From Clostridiales bacterium (GTDB lineage Bacteria; Bacillota; Clostridia; Christensenellales; Aristaeellaceae), in contig SVGP01000002.1 of assembly GCA_015056255.1 (NCBI GenBank), positions 62,001 to 126,000 on the forward strand: a stretch of DNA of 64,000 nucleotides, given 5' to 3'. The first letter of the stretch is position 1, and every line of letters begins with the position of its first letter. The notes beneath the pieces were generated by a model that did not search any database, was not told where the DNA came from, and saw only the letters and a list, made by a program, of their open reading frames with translations. Below, in pieces: positions 43,012 to 52,719 of this stretch. Both the position numbers and the translations under genes were made by a program.

Positions 43012-43857
43012 TTAAATAATGGCGTGGGCGTGACGCGCCGCATGGCAAACGATATTGATGGCGCAGGGCATGCCCGCGATGTGGGTGGGATAGGTTTCAA
43101 TGTTCACCTTAAGGCAGGTGGTGCTTCCGCCGATGCCGGCAGGGCCGATGCCGAGTTTGTTGATTTTTTCAAGCAGCTTGTCTTCAAGGGCGGCATATCT
43201 GGGGTCGGGGTTTACGGTGTCGATGGCGCGCGCGGTCATGCGCTTGGCCATGATGGTGGCCATTTCCATGGTGCCGCCGATACCGACGCCGACGATGATG
43301 GGCGGACAGGGGTTGGGGCCAGCGTTTTTCACGGTGTCAACGACGAATTTGATGATGCCCTTTTCGCCGTCTGCAGGAACCAGCATCTTGATGGCGGACA
43401 TGTTTTCGCTGCCAAAGCCCTTGGGCGTTACGAGAATGTCGATCTTATCGCCGGGAACGATGCGTGTGTGGATGATGGCGGGGGTGTTATCCTTGGTGTT
43501 TACGCGGTCGTAGAGGGGATCGCGGACAACGCTCTTTCTTAAATAGCCCTCGGTGTATGCAGCGCGAACGGCGGCGTTTACGGTTTCGGTAAAGTCTCCG
43601 CCTTCAATATGCACATCCTGACCGATGTCCATGAAGATGACGCACATGCCGGTGTCCTGGCAGATGGCGACGCGCTCGCGGGCGGCGATGTCGTAGTTTT
43701 CAATCAGCTGATTTAAAACCACCTTGCCGCTGGGCGATTTTTCGCATTCGGCACAGTTTTTAACGCAATTATAGACATCGCTTCCGATATCGTAGCTGGC
43801 TTTGAGAATCAGATCATAAATCGTGTCCTTGATGGTTGCGGCCTGAATTACTCGCAT
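43012..43857 (-). CDS. Class I fumarase-type hydratase, alpha (N-terminal) subunit, probable mesaconase
   Basis: A 281-residue subunit with the iron-sulfur cluster domain. Visible landmarks: CVKNCAECEKSPSGK, ICQDTGMCVIFMDIG (cluster cysteine), GSENMSAIKML, and GVGIGGTMEMATIMAKR and GIGPAGIGGSTTCLKV (cluster cysteine). ATG 43857 is chosen since GGGAGGG lies just before and homologues start at M-R-x-I; the frame is open further upstream. It overlaps the end of the CitG-like gene by ten bases. Forms an oxygen-sensitive heteromer with the beta subunit; mesaconate hydration is inferred from context. Confidence 0.9.
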   Translation of the reverse strand: MRVIQAATIKDTIYDLILKASYDIGSDVYNCVKNCAECEKSPSGKVVLNQLIENYDIAARERVAICQDTGMCVIFMDIGQDVHIEGGDFTETVNAAVRAAYTEGYLRKSVVRDPLYDRVNTKDNTPAIIHTRIVPGDKIDILVTPKGFGSENMSAIKMLVPADGEKGIIKFVVDTVKNAGPNPCPPIIVGVGIGGTMEMATIMAKRMTARAIDTVNPDPRYAALEDKLLEKINKLGIGPAGIGGSTTCLKVNIETYPTHIAGMPCAINIVCHAARHAHAII

Positions 43858-44702
43858 ATAATTCCCTCCCGTTTTGATTGTATGAGTATTTTTATGAACA
43901 TGGCGGCGGCCAGAAGATCGGCGCATCCGCCGGGACTTAAACGCTTGTTTATGAAAATGATGTCCATGCGCTCGGCGTTTTTCAGAAAATCGCCTTTGAT
44001 CGCTTCTCCGGCGAGCGATTTTGAAAGCTTTAGCCCGTGAATCCCTCCGCGCGAATAGATGCAGGTGTCGTTGGTTTTCGAAATCAGATGCAAAAGCGCA
44101 TAAACGCCTGCGTCATTTTCGCTGAACCCTTTATGAAGTGCATCCTCAAGTGCGGGCAGCGCGACATGCAAAATACCAGGATACCCTGAAATCGCTTCTC
44201 CGCGCGCGCCTGAAAGACACGCGTTTTTGTAAGCAAAATCGCCGTGCGTGGACGGGAACAGGCGTGCAGTTTCCAAAGAGCCAAAGGAAGCTTTTTTTGA
44301 AAGCTCCGACGCGGTTTTTAAAATGGCTTCCGCTGAAATTTCCCCTTCGCCCATCAATCGCCCGAACGCGCCGGCAAGAAGACAAAAGCAGTATATCGCG
44401 CCCTTGTGCGTATTTACGCCGCCATTTGCCTTGAACATGGCTTTTTCTGCTTCAAGTCCAATCGATTGAAGCGAGTGAAAGGCAATTTCAAAGGGCGATT
44501 TTTTCGTATCAAGCCCGCTTTGTGCGCACGCCCCGATATAGGGCGCAATCGTTTCCGCGCTTTTTAAAAGCATCGAAAGCGTCATGTCCTGATGCGCGCC
44601 CGTATTGTTTCTATCGACAAGGCCGGGCTTGGGGGTGACGTTCGCCTCAAATGTAAGCGCGTAAAGCGCGGCGTTTTTGACGAAATCGATGAGCTGCGTC
44701 AT
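43848..44702 (-). CDS. citG: CitG-like triphosphoribosyl-dephospho-CoA synthase
   Basis: A 284-residue enzyme of the CitG/MdcB family, which joins dephospho-CoA to ATP-derived triphosphoribose to give the precursor of the citrate lyase prosthetic group. Motifs: VTPKPGLVDRNNTGAHQDM, KANGGVNTHKGAIYCFCLLA, SGYPGILHVALPAL, SKTNDTCIYSRGG and LSPGGCADLLAAAMF. No citrate lyase genes are in the window. Citramalate lyase uses the same prosthetic group, and the flanking mesaconase-type and methylaspartate genes make citramalate lyase the more likely client. It overlaps the deformylase-like gene by four bases. Confidence 0.9.
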   Translation of the reverse strand: MTQLIDFVKNAALYALTFEANVTPKPGLVDRNNTGAHQDMTLSMLLKSAETIAPYIGACAQSGLDTKKSPFEIAFHSLQSIGLEAEKAMFKANGGVNTHKGAIYCFCLLAGAFGRLMGEGEISAEAILKTASELSKKASFGSLETARLFPSTHGDFAYKNACLSGARGEAISGYPGILHVALPALEDALHKGFSENDAGVYALLHLISKTNDTCIYSRGGIHGLKLSKSLAGEAIKGDFLKNAERMDIIFINKRLSPGGCADLLAAAMFIKILIQSKREGIICE

Positions 44703-45109
44703 ATGATGACGCCTTCCAGATGATCCATTTCGTGCTGAATAATCTGGGCGGTAAAGCCCTTGTAGGTTTTGATGCGCGTCTGAAACTGTTCGTTTTCAAA
44801 CTGAACCTTAATAGACTTGAAACGCTTGCACGGCCTTACGCCGACGAGTGAAAGACAGCCTTCCTCGGTTTTGAAGGCGTCATCCGCCTTTAACAGGCGG
44901 GGATTAAACATTACAACGTACTTCCCTTCGTCATTGAATGCGATGATGCGCTTTGTTTCGCCGATCATGTTGGCGGCCATGCCCACGCATTCCTCTGTAT
45001 GGGCTTTTAGCGTGTCCAGAAGATCCTGCGCAATTCCAAGATCGTCCTTTGTCGCGGTCTTGGACGGTTTTTTTAAAAAATCTATGGTTCGCATGATGGG
45101 GCGGATCAT
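44699..45109 (-). CDS. Peptide deformylase-like protein with altered motif I
   Basis: A 136-residue member of the peptide deformylase family, which removes formyl from the first methionine of new proteins. Motif II EGCLS (metal cysteine) and motif III QIIQHEMDHLEG (HExxH-type His-Glu-His) are intact. Motif I, normally GxGxAAxQ, reads CVGMAANMIG, so the conserved glutamine that steadies the reaction is missing. Length is shorter than normal Def (about 150-170). GGAGG lies before ATG 45109 directly after the M42 stop. It sits between a peptidase and a fermentation gene, not next to fmt, so it may be a paralogue of reduced or altered activity. Confidence 0.85.
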   Translation of the reverse strand: MIRPIMRTIDFLKKPSKTATKDDLGIAQDLLDTLKAHTEECVGMAANMIGETKRIIAFNDEGKYVVMFNPRLLKADDAFKTEEGCLSLVGVRPCKRFKSIKVQFENEQFQTRIKTYKGFTAQIIQHEMDHLEGVII

Positions 45110-46177
45110 TTAAAAGCCTCCGATAATATCCGCATTCAGACGGCGAATGATTTCTGTTGCCAGCTTTACGGCGTTTTCAAAATCCTTATAGGCGGCAATA
45201 CCGTAGTGAGAATGGATATACCTCACCGGAAGTCCGATCACGATGACCGGAACGCCCTCGTTTGACAGATGAATGCTTGCGCCGTTGGTGCTTCCACCGG
45301 TGCGCACAGACTCCTGAACGGGAATATTCAGTTCCCGCGCAAGATCCAGCGCATATTTCTGATAGCGGGGATTGGTGATCATGCCGGTATCAATATGGCG
45401 AAGCATCGGGCCTTTTTTAAGAGCGGTCTGAATCAGATATCCCGGTTGAACGGTGTCGTCCGCAGGGCAGCCCTCAAACACGATAGCAATGTCCGGCTTT
45501 ACGGTGCTTGCCGTAACCCTCGCGCCGCGAACGCCCACTTCCTCCTGAACGCTCATCGCGCCCACAACGTCAACATCCAGATTTTCGCTCTTAAGGGCAT
45601 CGAGCGTTGCCAAAATAGCGGCACAGCCCAAACGGCAGTCAAACGCCTTTCCCATCATAAGATCGTGCTTTTCGTCATATGTAAAGTCCACATCGGGAAC
45701 GACGGGCGCAGCGATACGAATGCCGAAATCATCATGCGCTTCCTCATCAGATACTGCGCCAATGTCAATTGCCATTTCGCTGACATCAGGAACGCGGCCT
45801 GCTTCCGCAGCAGACATAAAATGCGGGGGCTTGGCGGTGACAATGCCGGGCACATAGCTTCCATCCGCAGCCTTTACGCGAACCTTGTGCGCAGGAATGT
45901 TGGTGTATACCCAACCGCCGATAGTAATAAACTGAAGGGTTCCGTTGGGCTTAATGGCCTGAACCATAAAGCCAACCTCGTCCGAATGCCCGTCCAGCTG
46001 AACGACAGGGCGCTTTCCGTTGTTTTCAGGGCGGCGAATGTAAAAATTACGCATCCTGTCTTCCGATACCTCAAAGGAGGGATTGGCATATTTGCGCGCA
46101 ACGGAAACGACTTCATCTTCAAAGCCGCTTACGCCGTTGGCGTTTGAAAAATCGCGGATCATATTGAGATGCTTCAT
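45110..46177 (-). CDS. M42 family metallopeptidase (glutamyl aminopeptidase/endoglucanase-like)
   Basis: A 355-residue zinc peptidase of the M42 family, usually dodecameric TET particles that trim peptides from the N-terminus. Zinc-site blocks: QLDGHSDEVGFM, GKAFDCRLGCAA, MSVQEEVGVRGA, FEGCPADDT and YIHSHYGIA (last His). RTGGSTNGASIHLS is also typical. ATG 46177 is chosen because the promoter at 46218-46245 lies downstream of the frame's first ATG (46264). First gene of the long minus-strand transcript to the mutase region, where it may supply amino acids such as glutamate from peptides for fermentation. Confidence 0.92.
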   Translation of the reverse strand: MKHLNMIRDFSNANGVSGFEDEVVSVARKYANPSFEVSEDRMRNFYIRRPENNGKRPVVQLDGHSDEVGFMVQAIKPNGTLQFITIGGWVYTNIPAHKVRVKAADGSYVPGIVTAKPPHFMSAAEAGRVPDVSEMAIDIGAVSDEEAHDDFGIRIAAPVVPDVDFTYDEKHDLMMGKAFDCRLGCAAILATLDALKSENLDVDVVGAMSVQEEVGVRGARVTASTVKPDIAIVFEGCPADDTVQPGYLIQTALKKGPMLRHIDTGMITNPRYQKYALDLARELNIPVQESVRTGGSTNGASIHLSNEGVPVIVIGLPVRYIHSHYGIAAYKDFENAVKLATEIIRRLNADIIGGF

Positions 46178-46217
46178 AGATATTGCCTCACAGTCGATTA
46201 AAAATATCCATAGTTTC

Positions 46218-46245
46218 ATTATAGCCAAACCTTTGTTTATGTCAA
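46218..46245 (-). promoter_or_regulatory. Promoter of the M42-to-GntR operon
   Basis: Minus strand: TTGACA (46245-46240), 16-base spacer, TATAAT (46223-46218): both hexamers match consensus. Confidence 0.85.
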
Positions 46246-46340
46246 TGATTGTGTGGGTAAACATTTTTTGAGGTTTTATAACGCATCCGTCCGCTGATCA
46301 AGCCGGAACGATTATTTTCCGGTTTGCCCGAAAAAAAGTA

Positions 46341-46369
46341 TTGACAAAGGGAAAGAAAAACTGTATAAT
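46341..46369 (+). promoter_or_regulatory. Promoter of the tRNA-Ser pair
   Basis: TTGACA (46341-46346), 17-base spacer, TATAAT (46364-46369): perfect consensus, ending 17 bases before the first tRNA. Confidence 0.92.
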
Positions 46370-46386
46370 ACTAAACGCTGGTTCGA

Positions 46387-46472
46387 GGAGAGATGGCCGA
46401 GTGGTTGAAGGCGCTGGTCTTGAAAACCAGTGATGTCGAAAGGCACCGGGGGTTCGAATCCCTCTCTCTCCG
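46387..46472 (+). tRNA. tRNA-Ser (anticodon UGA)
   Basis: Acceptor arms GGAGAGA and TCTCTCC, anticodon stem CTGGT/ACCAG around loop CTTGAAA giving anticodon TGA, a long variable arm as in serine tRNAs, T loop TTCGAAT and discriminator G. CCA is not encoded. Confidence 0.97.
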
Positions 46473-46482
46473 TACCGGCCAT

Positions 46483-46571
46483 GGAGAAGTACCCAAGAGG
46501 CCGAAGGGGCTCCCCTGCTAAGGGAGTAGGCTGGGATAACCGGCGCGAGGGTTCAAATCCCTCCTTCTCCG
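46483..46571 (+). tRNA. tRNA-Ser (anticodon GCU)
   Basis: Acceptor arms GGAGAAG and CTTCTCC, anticodon stem CTCCC/GGGAG around loop CTGCTAA giving GCT, long variable arm, T loop TTCAAAT, discriminator G; CCA is not encoded. It lies ten bases after the first tRNA-Ser and shares its promoter and terminator. Confidence 0.97.
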
Positions 46572-46572
46572 T

Positions 46573-46608
46573 AAAAACCAAGTTCCGAACGGAACTTGGT
46601 TTTTTTTA
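46573..46608 (+). terminator. Terminator of the tRNA-Ser operon
   Basis: AAAAACCAAGTTCC pairs with GGAACTTGGTTTTT around GAAC, running into a T tract. Confidence 0.93.
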
Positions 46609-46937
46609 TATCCCGGAGTTTTCAGGATCGCAGAGATATTTCACCTGAACAAAGTCCGGATTTCATTTGACGCAGGATATCAAAAGCATCCGAAGCGTCT
46701 GTCTTTGATAAAGTCAATCGTTACCAGGCATACCCGATAGGGTTTCTACCTTATTTATATATGTCGCTTCTTAATAAAGCATATTTCAATCATTAAAATC
46801 TATCGGCAGACAATGAACGAAAGCTGCTTTTTCAAAAAATGAGGCTTTTTTTATGCGTCATTTCATCTCCAATCATGACAAAAACATGCTCTTTTCATTG
46901 ATATTCCAACTTTAACATGTTTTTTTGCCCTCAGGTA
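46609..46937. other. Intergenic region before the hrcA promoter, no gene seen
   Basis: About 330 bases, A+T-rich toward the right. No frame longer than a few codons carries a ribosome site and I see no tRNA or known RNA motif. AATGAGGC with a following T7 (46840-46853) might end a short RNA, but no convincing stem or promoter goes with it. Confidence 0.6.
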
Positions 46938-46964
46938 TTGACAAACTACCCTTGAGAGTGCTAA
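46938..46964 (+). promoter_or_regulatory. hrcA promoter -35 box merged with a degenerate upstream CIRCE
   Basis: TTGACA (46938-46943) is a perfect -35 hexamer; the best -10 is the weak GCTAAT (46960-46965). TTGACAAAC (5 of 9 to TTAGCACTC), a 9-base spacer and a perfect right arm GAGTGCTAA (46956-46964) have exact CIRCE geometry. Confidence 0.7.
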
Positions 46965-46978
46965 TCTATGCAATGTAA

Positions 46979-47005
46979 TTAGCACTCACCTTAAATGAGT
47001 GCTAA
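46979..47005. promoter_or_regulatory. CIRCE element (HrcA operator) of the hrcA-grpE-dnaK-dnaJ operon
   Basis: TTAGCACTC (46979-46987), 9-base spacer, GAGTGCTAA (46997-47005): perfect. It ends 19 bases before the hrcA start codon, so HrcA controls its own gene. Confidence 0.97.
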
Positions 47006-47024
47006 CGGCAAAGGAGGTGAGCGC

Positions 47025-48053
47025 ATGACGCTGGACGATCGCAAATTTATGATCCTAAAAGCGATCATCGACGATTACATCCTGACCGCAGTTCCTGTTG
47101 GATCCAGAACCATTTCCCGAAAGGCGGGCGTCGGCTTTTCGCCGGCCACCATCCGAAATGAAATGAGCGATCTGGAGGAGCTCGGATATCTTGCTCAGCC
47201 GCACACGTCGGCGGGCCGCATTCCGTCCAACAAAGCGTATCGCCTGTATGTGGACAGACTCTTAAAATTCGGCGGCCTCAGCGCGGAGATGAAGCAGCGC
47301 ATCGATCAGCACATGAATCACCGCTCCAATCAGGTGGAGGAAATGATTCGCACCGCCGCTTCCGTATTATCGGACGCCACGCAGTACACGAGCGTGATCG
47401 TTGCTCCTCAGATGCACTCCCTTCGCATTAAGCGCGTTCAGCTGGTGCCGATTTCGGACACCGCCGCGCTCATGGTCGTGGTAACGAGCGCCGGCATCGT
47501 GAAGGACGCGGTCGTAAGGGTTCCTGAGGGCATAACGCCGGAGCATCTGTACCGCATATCCGAAATGCTGACGAATGAGCTTCAAAACCATACCTTAAGT
47601 GAAGTCAGACAGATTTTTGCCCAGCTGTTTCGCGATCTCTCCATGCACAGAAGGCTCCTTGGCGGCGTGATGAGCGCGATGGAGGATAAGCTGATGGAGG
47701 ATGCGCCCGAGGACATCGTCATTATGGGCCCCACCAAAATGTTGAACTATCCCGAATACAGCGACGTGGAAAAGGCGAAAAACATCCTGTCGGTATTTGA
47801 GTCGCGCGACAGACTCATGAATGTTTTGAAAAAGTCCGGCGGCATGGAAATCTCCATCCGCATCGGTCCTGAAACGGGGCTTGAGGAACTCAAGGATTGT
47901 TCCCTGGTCACCGCGACCTACTCCGTCGGCCCGCACGGCAAAGGCACGCTCGGCATCATCGGTCCCACCCGAATGGATTACGGGCGCGTCATCAGCGTGA
48001 TGGGATATATGGGACAGGTCATCAGTAATTTATTATCCGGAGAAGAGCAATGA
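47025..48053 (+). CDS. hrcA: Heat-inducible transcription repressor HrcA
   Basis: A 342-residue repressor of class I heat-shock genes, binding CIRCE. N-terminal winged helix (DDRKFMILKAIIDDYILTA, VGSRTISRKAGVGFSPATIR, LEELGYLAQPHTSAGRIPS) and the GAF-like C-terminal domain (LRIKRVQLVPISDTAALMVV, GTLGIIGPTRMDYGRVISVM) are complete. ATG 47025 is fixed by the near-perfect AAGGAGGTGA site; the longer frame would start in the CIRCE element. Needs GroEL to fold to active form, by analogy with Bacillus. First gene of the dnaK operon, overlapping grpE by four bases. Confidence 0.97.
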   Translation: MTLDDRKFMILKAIIDDYILTAVPVGSRTISRKAGVGFSPATIRNEMSDLEELGYLAQPHTSAGRIPSNKAYRLYVDRLLKFGGLSAEMKQRIDQHMNHRSNQVEEMIRTAASVLSDATQYTSVIVAPQMHSLRIKRVQLVPISDTAALMVVVTSAGIVKDAVVRVPEGITPEHLYRISEMLTNELQNHTLSEVRQIFAQLFRDLSMHRRLLGGVMSAMEDKLMEDAPEDIVIMGPTKMLNYPEYSDVEKAKNILSVFESRDRLMNVLKKSGGMEISIRIGPETGLEELKDCSLVTATYSVGPHGKGTLGIIGPTRMDYGRVISVMGYMGQVISNLLSGEEQ

Positions 48054-48643
48054 AGAAAAAGGGGAAGACAATGAAAAATCAGGAAGAAACGGTTTTGAAT
48101 GAAAACGTAAACGTTGAAAGCGAAGCCGCGACCAATGAAGAGACGACGGAAACCACCGAAAACACCGAAATGCCCACGCAGGAAGAATGGGCCGAGGCGC
48201 TGAAAAAGTGCGTGGAGGAGAGAGACAACTATAAAGATCTCATGCTTCGCGCGCAGGCCGAGTTTGCAAACTTCAAAAGAAGAAACGCAACCGTCCGCAC
48301 CGACGCCTATGACGACGGCGTTCGCGAAACCATTTTCGGCATCCTGCCCATCATCGATAACCTCGATCTTGCCATCAAGCACGCCGTTCAGCAGGGCGAC
48401 GAGGGACCGATGGTTGAGGGCGTTAAAATGACTTTAAAGCTTTTGATGGAAGCCATGGGCAAGCTTGGCCTTGAGGAAGTTGAGTCCGAAGGCGTGATGT
48501 TTGATCCCGAAAAGCACAACGCCATCATGCGCGAGCCCGGCGGAGAGGCAGACATGATCGCTGAGGTTTTCCAGAAGGGCTATAAGGTCAAGGACAAAAT
48601 CATCCGCTATGCGATGGTCAAGGTATTTTCCGGGGAAGAATAA
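48050..48643 (+). CDS. grpE: Nucleotide exchange factor GrpE
   Basis: A 197-residue nucleotide exchange factor for DnaK. An acidic, low-complexity N-terminus (NVESEAATNEETTETTENTE) leads to the long coiled coil (EERDNYKDLMLRAQAEFANF followed by KRRN) and the beta-wing (LEEVESEGVMFDPEKHNAIM, VFQKGYKVKDKIIRYAMVKV). ATG 48050 overlaps the hrcA stop (ATGA) and is translationally coupled; ATG 48071 with AGGGGA before it is an alternative. Lies between hrcA and dnaK as in Bacillus. Confidence 0.97.
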   Translation: MKKKGKTMKNQEETVLNENVNVESEAATNEETTETTENTEMPTQEEWAEALKKCVEERDNYKDLMLRAQAEFANFKRRNATVRTDAYDDGVRETIFGILPIIDNLDLAIKHAVQQGDEGPMVEGVKMTLKLLMEAMGKLGLEEVESEGVMFDPEKHNAIMREPGGEADMIAEVFQKGYKVKDKIIRYAMVKVFSGEE

Positions 48644-48650
48644 TAGATAA

Positions 48651-50504
<1,854 letters not shown>

Positions 50505-50547
50505 TTTAAAAAATAAAAATCCAGCGCACAAAATGCGCATAATACAG

Positions 50548-50576
50548 CGCGAAAGCCGAATTTTCCGGCTTTCGCG
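50548..50576 (+). other. Intercistronic hairpin between dnaK and dnaJ
   Basis: CGCGAAAGCCG (50548-50558) pairs perfectly with CGGCTTTCGCG (50566-50576), 7-base loop. No T run follows, so it is not a complete terminator. It may protect the dnaK mRNA end or lower dnaJ expression. Confidence 0.75.
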
Positions 50577-50617
50577 GTTGTGCTGATAAAAGAAACGACA
50601 TAAAGAGGTGTGTCAAT

Positions 50618-51745
50618 TTGGCAAAGCGGGATTATTATGAGGTGCTTGGCCTGGAAAGAAATGCAGACGATGCGGCTATTAAAAGGGCGTATCGCCAGAT
50701 GGCCAAAAAGTACCATCCCGACGTCAACCCCGGCGACAAAGAAGCGGAAGAAAAGTTCAAGGAAGCGAACGAAGCGTATTCCGTGCTTTCCGACGCCCAA
50801 AAGCGCGCCCGCTATGACCAGTTTGGTCATGAAGAGCCCGGTCAGGGCAGCGGGTTCGGCGGTTTTGAGGGCTTCGGCGGTTTTGGCGGGTTCGGCGGCT
50901 TTGATGATATATTCAATATTTTTACAGGCGGCGCAACCGGCAGCCGCCGTACCGGCCCTGTTCAGGGCGACGACATCCGTATCGGCGTAAATCTCACCTT
51001 TGAAGAAGCCGCCAAGGGCTGCGCGAAGGAAATTAACCTCGTTCGCACCGAAACCTGCGACGAATGCAAAGGTACCGGCGCAAAGCCCGGCACAAAGCCC
51101 ACAAGCTGCGCCCGCTGCAAGGGCACCGGCGTAGAAACGGTCATCGCAAACACAGCCTTTGGCCGCGTTCAGAACAGACGCGCCTGCTCCGTATGTCAGG
51201 GCAAGGGCCAGACGGTTTCCGATCCCTGTCCCAAGTGTAATGGCAAGGGCAAAATCCGCACCTCCAAGCGCAGAAGCGTGAATATTCCCGCCGGCGTTGA
51301 CGAGGGCAACATCGTGACCGTATACGGACAGGGCCATGCCGGCGACAACGGCGGCCCCTCGGGCGATTTACAATTGATTATTTCCGTAAAGCCCCACAAG
51401 CTTTTTATGAGAAATGGCTCGGACATCCATATCGATGTTCCGATTTCCTTCACGCAGGCGGCGCTGGGCGCGGAAATCGATGTGCCCACGCTCGAAAAGC
51501 CCGTCAAATACACCATTCCCGAAGGCACGCAGCCCGGCGCGCAGTTCCGCATTCGCGGCATGGGCATTCCGAATGTTCGAACCGCCAACAAAGGCGACCT
51601 TTACATCAATGTCAAAGTGGAAGTGCCCAAAAAGCTTACGGACAAGCAAAAGGAAATCCTTCGCATCTTTGACGAATCCACCACCGGCAAGGAATATGAG
51701 CAGAAAAAATCATTCTTCGACCGCGTGAAGGACGCGTTTTCCTAA
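50618..51745 (+). CDS. dnaJ: Chaperone DnaJ (Hsp40)
   Basis: A 375-residue class A Hsp40 that stimulates DnaK. J domain with the HPD motif in [12 protein letters not shown], a glycine/phenylalanine-rich stretch ([17 protein letters not shown]), four zinc-finger repeats [24 protein letters not shown] and CPKCNGKG, then the substrate-binding domain. It begins at TTG 50618 after AGAGGTG, giving A-K-R-D-Y-Y-E. Fourth gene of the HrcA-controlled operon. Confidence 0.98.
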   Translation: MAKRDYYEVLGLERNADDAAIKRAYRQMAKKYHPDVNPGDKEAEEKFKEANEAYSVLSDAQKRARYDQFGHEEPGQGSGFGGFEGFGGFGGFGGFDDIFNIFTGGATGSRRTGPVQGDDIRIGVNLTFEEAAKGCAKEINLVRTETCDECKGTGAKPGTKPTSCARCKGTGVETVIANTAFGRVQNRRACSVCQGKGQTVSDPCPKCNGKGKIRTSKRRSVNIPAGVDEGNIVTVYGQGHAGDNGGPSGDLQLIISVKPHKLFMRNGSDIHIDVPISFTQAALGAEIDVPTLEKPVKYTIPEGTQPGAQFRIRGMGIPNVRTANKGDLYINVKVEVPKKLTDKQKEILRIFDESTTGKEYEQKKSFFDRVKDAFS

Positions 51746-51770
51746 GAAAATATAGAAAGGGAAACACATT

Positions 51771-52715
51771 ATGGATTGGATGAAGATTACCGTGCTTACG
51801 ACTACGATTGCAAGCGAAATCGTAAGCCAGATGCTGATTGACGCAGGCAGCCAGGGCACGATCATCGAAGACAAAAACGACGTTCAGCTGAATCAGCGTC
51901 CCGAAGGCCAGTGGGACATCATCGATGAAGAAATCGCAAGAAGAATCGGCGACGACGTTAAGGTTACCGGCTTTTATCCGATGGACAACCGCGCTCCCGA
52001 TACGTTGTCCTATGTAAAGGACAGAGCCAGAGAGCTTCCTTCGATTGCCCCCGGCATCGACCTTGGAAAGCTCGAAGTCAATATGACTACCATCGACGAT
52101 GAAGACTGGGCGGAGAACTGGAAAAGCCAGTATAAACCTTTCCGCCTCGGAAAGCACATCGTCATTCGTCCCGGCTGGGAAGAATACGATGCGGAGCCTA
52201 CAGACAAAGTTGTCACCATTGATCCCGGCATGGCCTTTGGCACCGGTACCCACGAAACCACCGGCATGTGCGTAAGCCTCGTTGAGGAATATGTGAAGGA
52301 AGGCATGGACGTTATCGATATCGGCACCGGCACCGGCATTCTCGCCATCGCCGCCGCTCATATGGGTGCAAAGCACGTGCTTGCCAGCGATATCGATCCC
52401 ATGGCGGTTCGCGTTGCCAAAGAAAACATCGAAATCAACGGTTTTTCTGATGTGATTGAAGCCAAGGAGGGCGACCTTCTGGAGGCTGCTGAAAGCGACG
52501 CCAACGTTGTGATCGCCAATATCATTGCAGACGTTATCATCCATATCTCAGCGCCCGTTCGCGCGCTGATCCGTGAGGGCGGCGTGTTCATCTGCTCTGG
52601 CATTGCGCGCGAGCGCGAGGACGAAGTGATTGACGCGCTTAAAAAGGCCGGATACGGCAAGCTCGACATACGCAACGACGGCGAATGGACAGCCATCGCC
52701 TGCCAGAGAGATTAA
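51771..52715 (+). CDS. prmA: Ribosomal protein L11 methyltransferase PrmA
   Basis: A 314-residue SAM-dependent enzyme that methylates ribosomal protein L11. N-terminal substrate-binding domain (residues about 1-110), the linker DEDWAENWKSQYKPFRLGKH, then the Rossmann domain: TIDPGMAFGTGTHETTGMC, VIDIGTGTGILAIAAAHMGA (SAM loop), and VVIANIIADVIIHI with the NxxA-type catalytic block. The prmA-rsmE pair after dnaJ is a common order in Firmicutes. It follows dnaJ by 25 bases with AAAGGG as ribosome site. Confidence 0.96.
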   Translation: MDWMKITVLTTTIASEIVSQMLIDAGSQGTIIEDKNDVQLNQRPEGQWDIIDEEIARRIGDDVKVTGFYPMDNRAPDTLSYVKDRARELPSIAPGIDLGKLEVNMTTIDDEDWAENWKSQYKPFRLGKHIVIRPGWEEYDAEPTDKVVTIDPGMAFGTGTHETTGMCVSLVEEYVKEGMDVIDIGTGTGILAIAAAHMGAKHVLASDIDPMAVRVAKENIEINGFSDVIEAKEGDLLEAAESDANVVIANIIADVIIHISAPVRALIREGGVFICSGIAREREDEVIDALKKAGYGKLDIRNDGEWTAIACQRD

Positions 52716-52719
52716 AGGC

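Noticed and set aside
46395..46581. Short open frames on both strands across the tRNA pair
   Set aside because: They are readings of the tRNA-Ser genes and their terminator, which fold perfectly as tRNAs.
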